Positions 8,570 through 17,396 are shown, counted from the stretch's first letter. The stretch is DNA of 21,835 bases from Lachnospiraceae bacterium UBA6403 (GCA_002437435.1 DJPV01000036.1:1-21835); one strand, 5' to 3'. Notes: generated from the letters alone by a model not told the origin. Translations and numbers: made by a program.

Positions 8570-11500
8570 GTGTTTAAGAATAAAAAAGTTGTTTTATCTT
8601 CCATAGCAATCATCTTTACACTGATTGTTAGTGCGGTATTCGTCAATTTCACATTAGCTAATTCTGGAACTCCTGTAAATGAAAATAACGCAGAACTGAG
8701 TGCGACTACAGGACTTGTAGGCTATTCGAATATTGACCTTGCGGTTATCAATTCGAACAGTGCCAGTTTAAAGGCGACAGGTGATGACAAATATCGTATT
8801 GTTCAGATCCTTCCAAAGTCTAAATCAAATGATGATATTGCGAAAGCAGATACAGATATGACTGCTAAAGTTACTGCATCAAACTATAAAGGCAATATCA
8901 AAAACGAGTCTGATTATACAAATACAACTCCATTATGGAAGTATGTGTATGATGGTGAGTATTTCAGATATGCGGTATTTGATGGTTACAAGACGATTAC
9001 ATCCCAGAAGATGGCAGCCGGAGCAGTGACATTAACAACAGTTACTGTTGACAATCTGAACAGCATGGATACAAATGCAAAAGCAATTTTATCAGCAGCT
9101 GACTTTATATATATCGTTGCACCGGATGAGAATGCATATGCATCAAAAGACAAAGATATAAGCGAAGCATTATATAATTGGCTTGTAAGCTATACAATGG
9201 ATGACCGCCATCCGATCGTTCTTGACAAATATACACTTTGTGTAAAAGATGCGAGTGCGATAAAGGGTAATAATGATACATATCGTATGGGAACATTTGC
9301 ATTCAAGTTGATAACAAAGAATCTGACAGCCCGTATAGATAATGTATTGGCAGTAGAGCCGGGGTATTTCAATGTTCTTTATAAAGAAGCAAGTAACAGT
9401 GATGTACCGGATCCAACCCAAAAGACAACAAAGACAATTTCAGATTTTATCCTTACAGCAGAACGTCCTGTAACAGAGGGTGGAAATGACTATATCAACA
9501 AAAACAGATATTATAAATGGTATGAAGATAATTCATTGACAGATTTCCTGAATTACCGGACAAATCACAGCGATTCTGCATATTATAAGGTATCAAGCTC
9601 TATTGGTGGCATTACAGCTTCCAGAACGAAGTGGGATTTTGATAATGCAGAAGTACTTGTTATTTCGAATGGTGAATCTTCAAGGATGTTTGATGAATTA
9701 GCAGCAAATAATGATTCTGCACACATGGATGCCAGTGCCTATACCTTTAATAAGAAGACTAATACCTGGGAAGCAGAAGAAACGGCAGAGAACAGTGTAT
9801 TTACAGGAGCTGCTTATGCAAGCCGTGGATACAGATATGTACCAAGTGGTGCAAATATCTATGTTCTTCAGAGCCGTGATATCAAGAAAGCACTGACTTC
9901 AGGCGAAGGTGCTGTCTATTCAACAGCAGATCTTTCACGAACAGGTTTTCAGGATGTTGCAACTAAGGAATTATCCGGAGAGGTTCGTTCATCTGTAGAT
10001 CTTACCGGATCCAATGTATATCTTACTGTTACAATAGACGGAAAGACTTATCTGGTAGGTAAGAATGAGACAGAGAAGTATTCTGTTATGCTTTCATCTT
10101 TAGCGGGCGGAAATGGTTCTTTTGACAGTGCGACAAATACTTATGTGTACAATTATAATTTTTCATATCTGAATGCCGGTTCTGAATTCCAGTATGGAGT
10201 GATCATTGAGCCTGCAGGAACAGCTATTGATGAGCTTGTTGCAGCGGCTGGCAGTGGCACAGGTACAGGAACTGGAACAGGCACAGATGATACGATAGTG
10301 ACAGGTGCTTATGAAGTTGGAAGCAACGGATATAATTTCATTGTTACAAAGAATGGCGAGCAGAAATCATCAGATTATGATTACACGAACGCTGCAGATA
10401 CATATGCAGAGTTTACAAAGAAGACAACAGAATCAGATCCTGCTTATGATGCAAATTATTCTTCAAACTTATCTTATGAGTATACTGTTCTGGATTATTC
10501 AAAAGATTCTACGGAAGGCAGAGATAAGGCGTTTAACTACGTTAATAAGTTATATTTAGATCACAAATCAGAAACACTTACCAAGAATTCTACAAAACAA
10601 GTGATTGACTTTACACAGTTTGATTTTATCTTTATCGAGTCGGGTGCTTATAAAGATGAGATTGGAAATGATGCATACAAATCGTTATGTGACGCTGTTG
10701 AAGCTGGTATATATGTAATTGCCAGTGATAAGGCTGGAGATGGTGTAGGATCAGGAGATGGTGATGATGACAATAGTGGTGGAAATAAGACCATTATCAG
10801 TCCGTCTGCAAAAGCAATTGCAGATATCATTAATGCTGGTCAGTATCGTGATGGTTCTGATAATAAGTTTAAGGTTCTTGAGATTCAGCCGGATTACCCG
10901 ATTGATCGTGAAGTAGCTGAAACCAAGAATAAAAATTCTTCCTATTCAAAACATATGGATGGATCAGAGATAAAGGGTGATTACTATACTGTTCCATCAG
11001 ATGTGATCGAGGGTAAGGCAAAAGAGGAGCTTCAGAAGAATGTTGAGTATTATGATTTTGATCTGACAAAGGCAAAACTTGCATATGCAATAGATGGATT
11101 AAACTATGGTGACATTGAACTGACTCAGGTTTCTACAGAAGCATTGATCGGTATGAAAGATGATATCGCGACAAATTATGATCTGGTTTATATCGGTGGT
11201 GATTATACAGCACTTGATAGAAGTGTTGAAGAAGTTTATTCTGCGCATAGTGGTAACCTGAACGGCGATGCAATCAAGGCTTTAGGTTATGGTTTACCGA
11301 CATTCATTATGTACACACATACTGGCATGTTAGAGTATATTACAGATAATTATATGCCGGCAGATCTGGTAGGTAAGGCAGTATACATGCCTGAAAACGG
11401 TAATGATCTTACAAAGACAAAGTATGATGAACTTGTAGAATATATAGATGCTGGAAAACCGGTTATCTTCAGTGATGAACTGACATCTGTATATGAGAAG

Positions 11501-14500
11501 ATGCAGGGTTACAATGTTAAGAACGGCGTGAATGCATTGACTCAGGTTCAGCTTCTTTCCGGTTACTGGTTTAAAGATGATGGAACGATAGAAAAAGGAA
11601 ATTATTACCTGGATCCATCTTCCAGAGTGTATAAGCTGGTGAAGTATGCATATGATAAAAAAGCAGCTTCTACAAGTGTGAAAAATGTATTATGGGGATA
11701 TGATCATGTTGATACACAGATGGTTGATAATCAGAATGGAACATATGGTCAGACCTTATATACAGCAAAAGAGACGGCTGGAAAATATGAGATTTATTTG
11801 ACATCGGATGTTGAGAATCAGGATTGGTTTGTTAATGATGCAACAGGTGTTATCAAGTCATATGCAGTTGTGCCGTCCGATACATGTAGTACATCTTTGA
11901 ATAATCTGATTAAAGGATCAACGAGCAGAGTCAGAGTTGTATTTACAAATAAGCCTACGACATATAAGGAAGGCGTAACAAGTACCTATCTGAGAACAAC
12001 AAGCCTTCCATTTGAATTCGAAGTCAAAAGCAGTGAATCAAACGCAAATTACACATATAAGCTGTATTGTGATAAAGACCGTAATATGACCTTTGACTCC
12101 AGTGATTATCATACAGAGGGAACTCTCACAAAAGGAGTAGCTTCTGCAGGAATGACATCATATACTGCATCAACCACATTGGAATTAGATGAAGACTTTT
12201 TCGGATCAGCCAGCTGGTATTTGGAGATTTATGAAGGAACAAATCTTATAGCAACCAGTTCAGGACTTAGTAAGGTTGTGAATGAGACAGCGGATAAGAA
12301 TAATATCAATGTCCTTCAGATTCAGACAATGTATGATGGTCAGACAACAGACTTCCATAACTTTAAGGATACTTTATACTTTGATATTCAGTCTCAGTGG
12401 GCACATAAGATCATGTATTATAATGGTCTTACTTCAGAACCAAAGCTTGGCTCAGAAGTTGCATTATCTCAGTATAAAGCACTTGGACGTCATGAGAATC
12501 GTTTTGGTATTGTAGAGTATGACCTGAGTGCCGGAGATGATAACTGGTATTCAAACCTTGCAGATACGATTACGGATGACTATAATATCAATCTTGATAT
12601 GGCGGTTATCAATAAGAATAAAGCAAGCTTTACAACAGCGGATAATGCAAGTGGAACTTATAACTGTCTGGAGCAGTGGGTTGCAGATGCTGAGACGCTG
12701 TCCAAAGCCGGCGGTAAAGTCGATGGAATGACTCAGCAGGATTATGCAGATGGTTTGCAGGAGAAGTGGACTGCATATCAAAATGCAAAGGCAGCTGTTG
12801 TAACTCCAAAAGAAAATATTGATGAATATCTGAGAGGCGCGATTGACCAGTTTGGAAATGATGCGTCTAAGATAGATACAGCAAAGTATGGTAAATACAA
12901 ACAGGGTTCACAGTCATTGCTTGGCGCACTAAACAGATGGAGATCTGAAAGTGTGATTGTTCAGCTGTTCGAATACTGTATTAAGACCGGCGATTATTCT
13001 ATGGTGTTCATGCAGTATTATACAGATAAGGGAACGAATTTCAACGAGTTTGGAACATATGGAACATTATTTACAGCATATCGTGATGCAAAGGATGCTG
13101 AACTGAATGCAAAGGATGAGTATTATAAGTATTTAAGAAGATCTTATGGTAAGGATTTCCTGAAGAAGATGTATTCTATTCTGGTACTTGGTCCGTCAGC
13201 TGCGTTTTCCCCATATGGAAATGACACAAGTGCTTATGTTGATATGAATGCAACGACATGTCAGTACATCAAGGATTATGTAAAGGCTGGAGGAGATTTA
13301 TTCTTCTTCCATGATACAATGTCACCATATTCAAAGAAGGCGGGTGGTGCTTATACACTTACTACAAACTTACTTGATATGGTTGGTTTGAACCGATTCC
13401 ATGTGGATCTTACAAACCAGAAGAATTCATATGCTCAGACAAATGATGGCTATGAGTATAAGTCATATAAGGATAAATCAGATACTTATTATCTGACACC
13501 TTACGGATTCAATACAACAGCCGGAATAACAGGAAAGCTGAACCAGACATCCGGAATCTATGACAGTACTATTAAGACATTAAAGAATTATAATTCAAAT
13601 TATAATGTAACGCAGATTCCAAGTGATAAGTCCAGTTGGAATGTAAGTGCATTATCAATGTCATATCTGTATTTTGCGGTGAATAAGAGCATACATGCGG
13701 AGAGTAACACACCATATATTTATGCTAAGATGGATGTAAATGCAGCACTTCGTACCACAACAAATGATGGTAACAGAGATGAGTCCGCATTTGCACAGAC
13801 AGCAAAGGCATCCAGATTGAATGAAGGTCTGGTTACTCTGTATCCATTTGCGATAGGTTCATCCCTGAATATATCCGGTACACATCAGCAGGCATATTCA
13901 TTGGATCTTGAGTCTACGAAGACAACTGTCTGGTATACACTGGCAGGATGTAACAATAATGGCGATGCAAAGAAAATGTCATCCTATTATGCTGCATCAC
14001 CTTATGATGGAATGGAGAGTTACTTCATTTATACAACAGCGTATGGCAGTGGAGCAATTACTTATTGTGGAGCCGGTCATACATCTGTAACAGGTAATGG
14101 AACAAAGAATAATGATGAGAGAAAACTGTTCATTAATGTTATCATCAACAGTGCTTTAGCATCAGTACCGAAGCCGGATGTAACATTGTTCCAGCCGGAT
14201 ACAAACTTCAAGAAAGAACTCGGAAAAGATGAAACAACAAACAGTAATATATATCTGGTTGAAGTAGCAGATAAGACAACATCACCGAACTTTGATGCAC
14301 AGATTGATATACCGGATGGCATCACTGTAGATCGAATCAATATTTATTATGATCTGGATCTGAATGATCAGGATCCTAAGAAGTTAAGTCCGGTATATTC
14401 TGCTACAAAGGATAAGCTGATCTGGAATTGGAAACGTTCAGATATTGAGAAGCAGTTTGCAAAGTTTACAGATGCAGAGCTGAAAGACAGAACAGATGGA

Positions 14501-14914
14501 AAGATCTGGAAGTGGAAAGCATATGATGCTATTAAATCTCATCTGACAGAAGCTGAGAAAAATGAGTTATCGCAGCATGGCTACATCGCATTGACAGAAG
14601 AAGAGAAACAGGCAAAGATGACTTGGTTAGCTACTTTTGATGGATTTGTACAGTTTGATGATACGACAGAAAAGGTTAAGGTAAGAGATCAGTATGCTGA
14701 TAATAAGCTGAAACCTTCAGAAGAGTGTTTCGCACCATATGGTGGTAACTATACATATATTGTTGTAGAAGTTTACTACGGTGGTGAAGCAACACCTGTA
14801 CAGAAAATCATTAAAGTGAAAGCTTCTGATCCGCTCTTTAATCTGACACAGAATAACACAAACAGTGTTGTAACTGTAGATGGTATTGAAGCAGAGAAAT
14901 ATACATTAGCTTAA
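8570..14914 (+). CDS. giant exported multidomain protein, probably DUF5057 type; candidate pilus tip protein
   Basis: This 2114-aa protein starts at GTG 8570, 8 bases after GGAGG. The N-terminus is a signal peptide: basic residues 3-6, a hydrophobic core 7-25 and likely cleavage after Ala30 (TLA|NS). I see no sortase motif and no C-terminal membrane helix. A recurring strand opens each large unit: IVQILP (77-82), VLEIQP (769-774) and VLQIQT (1248-1253). About 100 residues after the first two comes a second strand, FIYIV (179-183) and LVYIGG (872-877). Related strands occur at 684-690 and 1535-1541. This suggests repeated Rossmann- or amidotransferase-like alpha/beta domains. A Gly-Thr linker (561-572) and an Asp/Gly linker (about 722-740) separate blocks. 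An EF-hand-like loop lies at 1168-1179. I recall similar Lachnospiraceae proteins labelled DUF5057. Its place at the end of a minor-pilin operon suggests a secreted tip or adhesin partner; that is inference. Confidence 0.75.
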   Translation: MFKNKKVVLSSIAIIFTLIVSAVFVNFTLANSGTPVNENNAELSATTGLVGYSNIDLAVINSNSASLKATGDDKYRIVQILPKSKSNDDIAKADTDMTAKVTASNYKGNIKNESDYTNTTPLWKYVYDGEYFRYAVFDGYKTITSQKMAAGAVTLTTVTVDNLNSMDTNAKAILSAADFIYIVAPDENAYASKDKDISEALYNWLVSYTMDDRHPIVLDKYTLCVKDASAIKGNNDTYRMGTFAFKLITKNLTARIDNVLAVEPGYFNVLYKEASNSDVPDPTQKTTKTISDFILTAERPVTEGGNDYINKNRYYKWYEDNSLTDFLNYRTNHSDSAYYKVSSSIGGITASRTKWDFDNAEVLVISNGESSRMFDELAANNDSAHMDASAYTFNKKTNTWEAEETAENSVFTGAAYASRGYRYVPSGANIYVLQSRDIKKALTSGEGAVYSTADLSRTGFQDVATKELSGEVRSSVDLTGSNVYLTVTIDGKTYLVGKNETEKYSVMLSSLAGGNGSFDSATNTYVYNYNFSYLNAGSEFQYGVIIEPAGTAIDELVAAAGSGTGTGTGTGTDDTIVTGAYEVGSNGYNFIVTKNGEQKSSDYDYTNAADTYAEFTKKTTESDPAYDANYSSNLSYEYTVLDYSKDSTEGRDKAFNYVNKLYLDHKSETLTKNSTKQVIDFTQFDFIFIESGAYKDEIGNDAYKSLCDAVEAGIYVIASDKAGDGVGSGDGDDDNSGGNKTIISPSAKAIADIINAGQYRDGSDNKFKVLEIQPDYPIDREVAETKNKNSSYSKHMDGSEIKGDYYTVPSDVIEGKAKEELQKNVEYYDFDLTKAKLAYAIDGLNYGDIELTQVSTEALIGMKDDIATNYDLVYIGGDYTALDRSVEEVYSAHSGNLNGDAIKALGYGLPTFIMYTHTGMLEYITDNYMPADLVGKAVYMPENGNDLTKTKYDELVEYIDAGKPVIFSDELTSVYEKMQGYNVKNGVNALTQVQLLSGYWFKDDGTIEKGNYYLDPSSRVYKLVKYAYDKKAASTSVKNVLWGYDHVDTQMVDNQNGTYGQTLYTAKETAGKYEIYLTSDVENQDWFVNDATGVIKSYAVVPSDTCSTSLNNLIKGSTSRVRVVFTNKPTTYKEGVTSTYLRTTSLPFEFEVKSSESNANYTYKLYCDKDRNMTFDSSDYHTEGTLTKGVASAGMTSYTASTTLELDEDFFGSASWYLEIYEGTNLIATSSGLSKVVNETADKNNINVLQIQTMYDGQTTDFHNFKDTLYFDIQSQWAHKIMYYNGLTSEPKLGSEVALSQYKALGRHENRFGIVEYDLSAGDDNWYSNLADTITDDYNINLDMAVINKNKASFTTADNASGTYNCLEQWVADAETLSKAGGKVDGMTQQDYADGLQEKWTAYQNAKAAVVTPKENIDEYLRGAIDQFGNDASKIDTAKYGKYKQGSQSLLGALNRWRSESVIVQLFEYCIKTGDYSMVFMQYYTDKGTNFNEFGTYGTLFTAYRDAKDAELNAKDEYYKYLRRSYGKDFLKKMYSILVLGPSAAFSPYGNDTSAYVDMNATTCQYIKDYVKAGGDLFFFHDTMSPYSKKAGGAYTLTTNLLDMVGLNRFHVDLTNQKNSYAQTNDGYEYKSYKDKSDTYYLTPYGFNTTAGITGKLNQTSGIYDSTIKTLKNYNSNYNVTQIPSDKSSWNVSALSMSYLYFAVNKSIHAESNTPYIYAKMDVNAALRTTTNDGNRDESAFAQTAKASRLNEGLVTLYPFAIGSSLNISGTHQQAYSLDLESTKTTVWYTLAGCNNNGDAKKMSSYYAASPYDGMESYFIYTTAYGSGAITYCGAGHTSVTGNGTKNNDERKLFINVIINSALASVPKPDVTLFQPDTNFKKELGKDETTNSNIYLVEVADKTTSPNFDAQIDIPDGITVDRINIYYDLDLNDQDPKKLSPVYSATKDKLIWNWKRSDIEKQFAKFTDAELKDRTDGKIWKWKAYDAIKSHLTEAEKNELSQHGYIALTEEEKQAKMTWLATFDGFVQFDDTTEKVKVRDQYADNKLKPSEECFAPYGGNYTYIVVEVYYGGEATPVQKIIKVKASDPLFNLTQNNTNSVVTVDGIEAEKYTLA
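10256..10285 (+). repeat. five tandem Gly-Thr dipeptide codon pairs (linker)
   Basis: Five six-base units (GGCACA, GGTACA, GGAACT, GGAACA, GGCACA) encode alternating Gly-Thr within the giant exported protein (residues 563-572), after an Ala/Gly stretch. They differ mainly at third positions, so the repeat is kept at protein level. It acts as a flexible linker and marks a domain border. Confidence 0.8.
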
Positions 14915-14946
14915 TATGGGCTATTAAAAACATATTATAATTCCGG

Positions 14947-14972
14947 AGGCGGGCAGTAATGCCCGCCTTTTT
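14947..14972 (+). terminator. intrinsic terminator of the pilus operon
   Basis: GGCGGGC (14948-14954) pairs perfectly with GCCCGCC (14961-14967) over a 6-base loop and is followed by TTTTT. It lies 32 bases after the stop codon of the giant exported protein. This is a strong Rho-independent terminator and marks the operon end. Confidence 0.93.
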
Positions 14973-15045
14973 GCTTGTAAGACCTGATAGAAAATGCTAC
15001 TATAACAACATAGATGCTTGTAATTCCGAGACATAAGAGCATAAG

Positions 15046-15059
15046 AATGTAGCTACATT
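15046..15059. promoter_or_regulatory. 14-bp perfect palindrome upstream of aroE-aroK (candidate operator)
   Basis: AATGTAGCTACATT is a perfect palindrome 47 bases before the ATG of the shikimate gene. Its symmetry and position suit binding of a dimeric regulator. No clear promoter hexamers were found around it; TATAAC at 15001-15006 is a possible -10 with a poor -35. The function is inferred only. Confidence 0.35.
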
Positions 15060-15106
15060 GCAATTATAAAATAACAAAAGTAACAGAACAGCAGGAGAAG
15101 AAACAA

Positions 15107-16468
15107 ATGATGATAGATGGGAAAACAAGAACATTGGGACTCCTTGGAGATCCGGTAGAGCATACAATGTCACCGCTTATACATAATACATTAAGTGAGA
15201 GACTGGGATTAAATAATGTATATGTTCCATTTCATACAAAAGCAGAAAAGCTTGGAGATGCAGTAAAGGGTGCGTATGCATTGAATATTCTGGGGTTAAA
15301 TGTGACAGTTCCGCATAAGAATGAGGTTATGAAATATCTGTCAGAATTAGATGAAGGCGGACAGGCGATCGGTGCAGTTAATACACTGGTACGGACAGAA
15401 AATGGGTATAAAGGTTACAATACGGATATGATGGGACTCCTTCGTGAGGTGAGATCCTATGGAGTAGAACTTGATGGACAGGATATCATTATTTTAGGAG
15501 CTGGCGGAGCAGCAAAGGCAGTAGCTTATATGTGTGTAGCAAATGGAGCAGAGCATGTATATATCTTAAATCGTACGGGATCGAAAGCACAGGCGATTGC
15601 AGATCATATGAATGATTTCTTTGGGAAGCAGAGTATGACGGCTATGAGTATTCAGGATTATCAAAAACTCCCGGAGAAAAAATATATTGTATTCCAGTCA
15701 ACTTCAAAAGGTCTGCATCCGCATAGTGATGAGGTAATAATCGAAGATCCGGCATTTTACCAGATGATATCAGTGGGAATTGATCTGATTTATAAACCTT
15801 TTTGTACCAGATTTATGTCTCTGTGCAAACAGGCGGGAGCAAAGAGTTATAATGGTCTGAAGATGTTGTTATATCAGGGAATAATCGCGTATGAATTGTG
15901 GAATGATATAACGGTGGATGAGGAAACAGCAGATGAGATTTATCAGAAACTGTTGAAGAAGACACGGGATAATATTATACTGACCGGATTTATGGGATCG
16001 GGAAAGACGACAGTCGGACAGCTTTTATCTGAAAAATATGGATATACCTTTATAGATACCGATCAGTATATAGAAGAAAAATGTGGCTGTACGATCGCAG
16101 AATTATTCAGTAAAAAGGGTGAAGCATATTTCAGACAGTTGGAGACAGATACACTAAAACAATTGAATGCGTCTTTGACACACGCTGTACTTTCGACCGG
16201 CGGTGGACTTCCGCTGCGGGAGGAGAATGCAGCAGAACTTGCAACTCTTGGCACGGCCGTTTATTTACAGATTACCCCGGAAGAAGTCATATCACGGTTA
16301 TCAGGGGACAACACCAGACCTCTTTTAGCCGGAGATGATCCGGAACAGAAGGTACGCAATCTCTTAACCTACCGCACCCCATTGTATGAACGCGCGGCAG
16401 ACCTTACAATCCCTGTTGCTGGACAGTCTCCTGAGTACATCGCAGAAGAAATAATCAGCAAAATGTAA
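15107..16468 (+). CDS. aroE-aroK: bifunctional shikimate dehydrogenase / shikimate kinase
   Basis: This 453-aa fusion covers two consecutive shikimate pathway steps: reduction of 3-dehydroshikimate to shikimate, then ATP-dependent 3-phosphorylation. Residues 1-275 are AroE: substrate motif HTMSPLIHN (19-27), NVTVPHK with catalytic Lys71, GAVNTL (89-94), YNTD with catalytic Asp107, NADP-binding GAGGAAKA and C-terminal YNGLKMLLYQG. Residues 285-453 are AroK: Walker A GFMGSGKTT (294-302, Lys300), FIDTDQYIEE for shikimate/Mg, FRQLE, STGGGLPL and the lid NTRPLL. All expected catalytic residues seem present in both halves and the lengths are normal for each enzyme. AGGAG (15093-15097) is 9 bases before the first of two adjacent ATGs. 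The gene follows the pilus terminator and has its own leader, so it is separately transcribed. Confidence 0.95.
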   Translation: MMIDGKTRTLGLLGDPVEHTMSPLIHNTLSERLGLNNVYVPFHTKAEKLGDAVKGAYALNILGLNVTVPHKNEVMKYLSELDEGGQAIGAVNTLVRTENGYKGYNTDMMGLLREVRSYGVELDGQDIIILGAGGAAKAVAYMCVANGAEHVYILNRTGSKAQAIADHMNDFFGKQSMTAMSIQDYQKLPEKKYIVFQSTSKGLHPHSDEVIIEDPAFYQMISVGIDLIYKPFCTRFMSLCKQAGAKSYNGLKMLLYQGIIAYELWNDITVDEETADEIYQKLLKKTRDNIILTGFMGSGKTTVGQLLSEKYGYTFIDTDQYIEEKCGCTIAELFSKKGEAYFRQLETDTLKQLNASLTHAVLSTGGGLPLREENAAELATLGTAVYLQITPEEVISRLSGDNTRPLLAGDDPEQKVRNLLTYRTPLYERAADLTIPVAGQSPEYIAEEIISKM

Positions 16469-16569
16469 GATAAACTATGTGCATAATTAAAAGCAAAAAC
16501 TAATACGCAATGTTTTGTTTTAAAAATAATAGAGGGGATAGAACTTTTACATCTCCCATTCTCAGATTA
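16469..16569. other. AT-rich spacer after aroE-aroK, nothing firm
   Basis: This is the first part of the 339-base gap before efp. It is A/T-rich and I see no gene, no clear terminator for aroE-aroK and no convincing promoter. AAAAC and GTTTT around 16491-16517 could form only a weak hairpin. The rest of the gap holds the structured element and the efp promoter listed separately. Confidence 0.6.
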
Positions 16570-16702
16570 GTGGTTGTGATATGTCTTTGGAATAAGCCTT
16601 TTTCAATGTCGGCCCTTAGTGAGCCGGATTTTTCGGCGAGCTTAGTGCCGTTACGTTGAAATAGAGCGCAAGTGACTTATGAAAGAGACATATCACAGCC
16701 AC
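16570..16702 (+). ncRNA. unassigned structured RNA element with a 19-bp closing stem
   Basis: Bases 16570-16588 pair without a break with 16684-16702 (17 Watson-Crick and two G-U pairs). Inside come a 3x3 purine-rich loop, a 5-bp stem (16592-16596 with 16676-16680), an asymmetric loop of 4 versus 14 bases, and a 9-bp stem (16601-16609 with 16653-16661). The apex has CGGC at 16610 and 16634 and GCCG at 16623 and 16647. These can form two side-by-side hairpins or one nested hairpin. The long rod with a bulge recalls 6S RNA in outline, but I see no firm 6S signature, and it matches no riboswitch I can recall. It could be a cis leader, a small RNA or a short mobile element. The strand is assumed from efp. 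Confidence 0.55.
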
Positions 16703-16739
16703 CGATCGTCCGGGAGGTCATGGAATTGGTAAAAAGTAG

Positions 16740-16768
16740 TTGAAATATTCTGTAGAATATTATAAAAT
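16740..16768 (+). promoter_or_regulatory. efp promoter with palindromic spacer (candidate operator)
   Basis: TTGAAA (16740-16745) and TAAAAT (16763-16768) are separated by 17 bases, a near-consensus sigma-A promoter about 40 bases before the efp start codon. AATATTCT-GT-AGAATATT (16744-16761) is a perfect inverted repeat that touches the -35 box and fills the spacer, which is a typical repressor site position. It could also be chance in AT-rich DNA. Confidence 0.65.
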
Positions 16769-16807
16769 GTCACAAGAAGTTCATATCTTAAGGAGGAAAA
16801 GAAAATT

Positions 16808-17374
16808 ATGGCAGAGATGATCTCAGCAGGTGATTTCAGAAATGGTGTTACGATCGAATTTGAAGGAAATATTTATCAGATTATAGAGTTCCAGCATGTA
16901 AAGCCTGGTAAGGGTGCTGCATTCGTAAGAACAAAGCTTAAGAATATTAAGAGTGGTGGTGTGGTAGAAAAGACATTCCGTCCAACAGAGAAGTGCGAGA
17001 AAGCTCATATCGAAAGAAAAGATATGCAGTATCTGTATAATGATGGTGATCTTTACTACTTCATGGATCCGGAGACATATGATCAGATTCCATTGAATAA
17101 AGCTGCTATCGGAGATGCGTTAAAGTTCGTAAAAGAGAACGAAATCTGTAAGCTTGTTTCACACAATGGTTCTGTATTCGGTGTAGAGCCACCTTTATTT
17201 GTAGAATTACTGATCACAGAATGTGAGCCTGGTGTAAAGGGTGATACAGCTACAGGTGCTACAAAGCCTTGTGTAGTTGAGACTGGAGCAACACTCTATG
17301 TTCCTTTATTTGTAAATGAAGGAGATACCATCAAGATTGATACACGTACAGGAGAGTATCTTTCAAGAGTTTAA
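16808..17374 (+). CDS. efp: elongation factor P
   Basis: This 188-aa protein is full length for EF-P, which binds ribosomes stalled at polyproline stretches and promotes peptide-bond formation. All three beta-barrel domains are visible. The KOW-like N-domain carries the tip loop [10 protein letters not shown], with Lys35 at the position of the modified lysine (B. subtilis Lys32, E. coli Lys34). The last domain ends with the family signature [17 protein letters not shown]. The neighbouring tip residues match the Firmicute form ([13 protein letters not shown]). No modification enzyme is encoded here. AAGGAGG (16790-16796) is 11 bases before ATG 16808. A second ATG at 16817 gives the more common N-terminus MISAGDF but lies too far from this site. 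leuS follows 90 bases downstream. Confidence 0.97.
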   Translation: MAEMISAGDFRNGVTIEFEGNIYQIIEFQHVKPGKGAAFVRTKLKNIKSGGVVEKTFRPTEKCEKAHIERKDMQYLYNDGDLYYFMDPETYDQIPLNKAAIGDALKFVKENEICKLVSHNGSVFGVEPPLFVELLITECEPGVKGDTATGATKPCVVETGATLYVPLFVNEGDTIKIDTRTGEYLSRV

Positions 17375-17396
17375 TTCGATCAGAATATAAGAGAGA

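Noticed and set aside
9105..9421. Minus-strand reading frames inside the giant exported protein gene
   Set aside because: They lack ribosome binding sites, have Ile/His/Tyr-rich random composition and oppose a clear long gene.
16618..16645. Kink-turn-like tandem G-A arrangement around GCCG/CGGC in the apex of the structured element
   Set aside because: The required stem on the other side of the three-base bulge does not pair well.
16570..16702. Reading the long inverted repeat as a MITE or IS remnant
   Set aside because: No target-site duplication is visible and both imperfect positions in the stem are G-U in RNA. Not excluded, since copies elsewhere in the genome cannot be seen.
16720..16743. 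Seven-codon reading frame (MELVKSS) preceded by GGGAGG
   Set aside because: The GGGAGG is only 2 bases from the ATG and the frame runs over the efp -35 box; it is probably chance.
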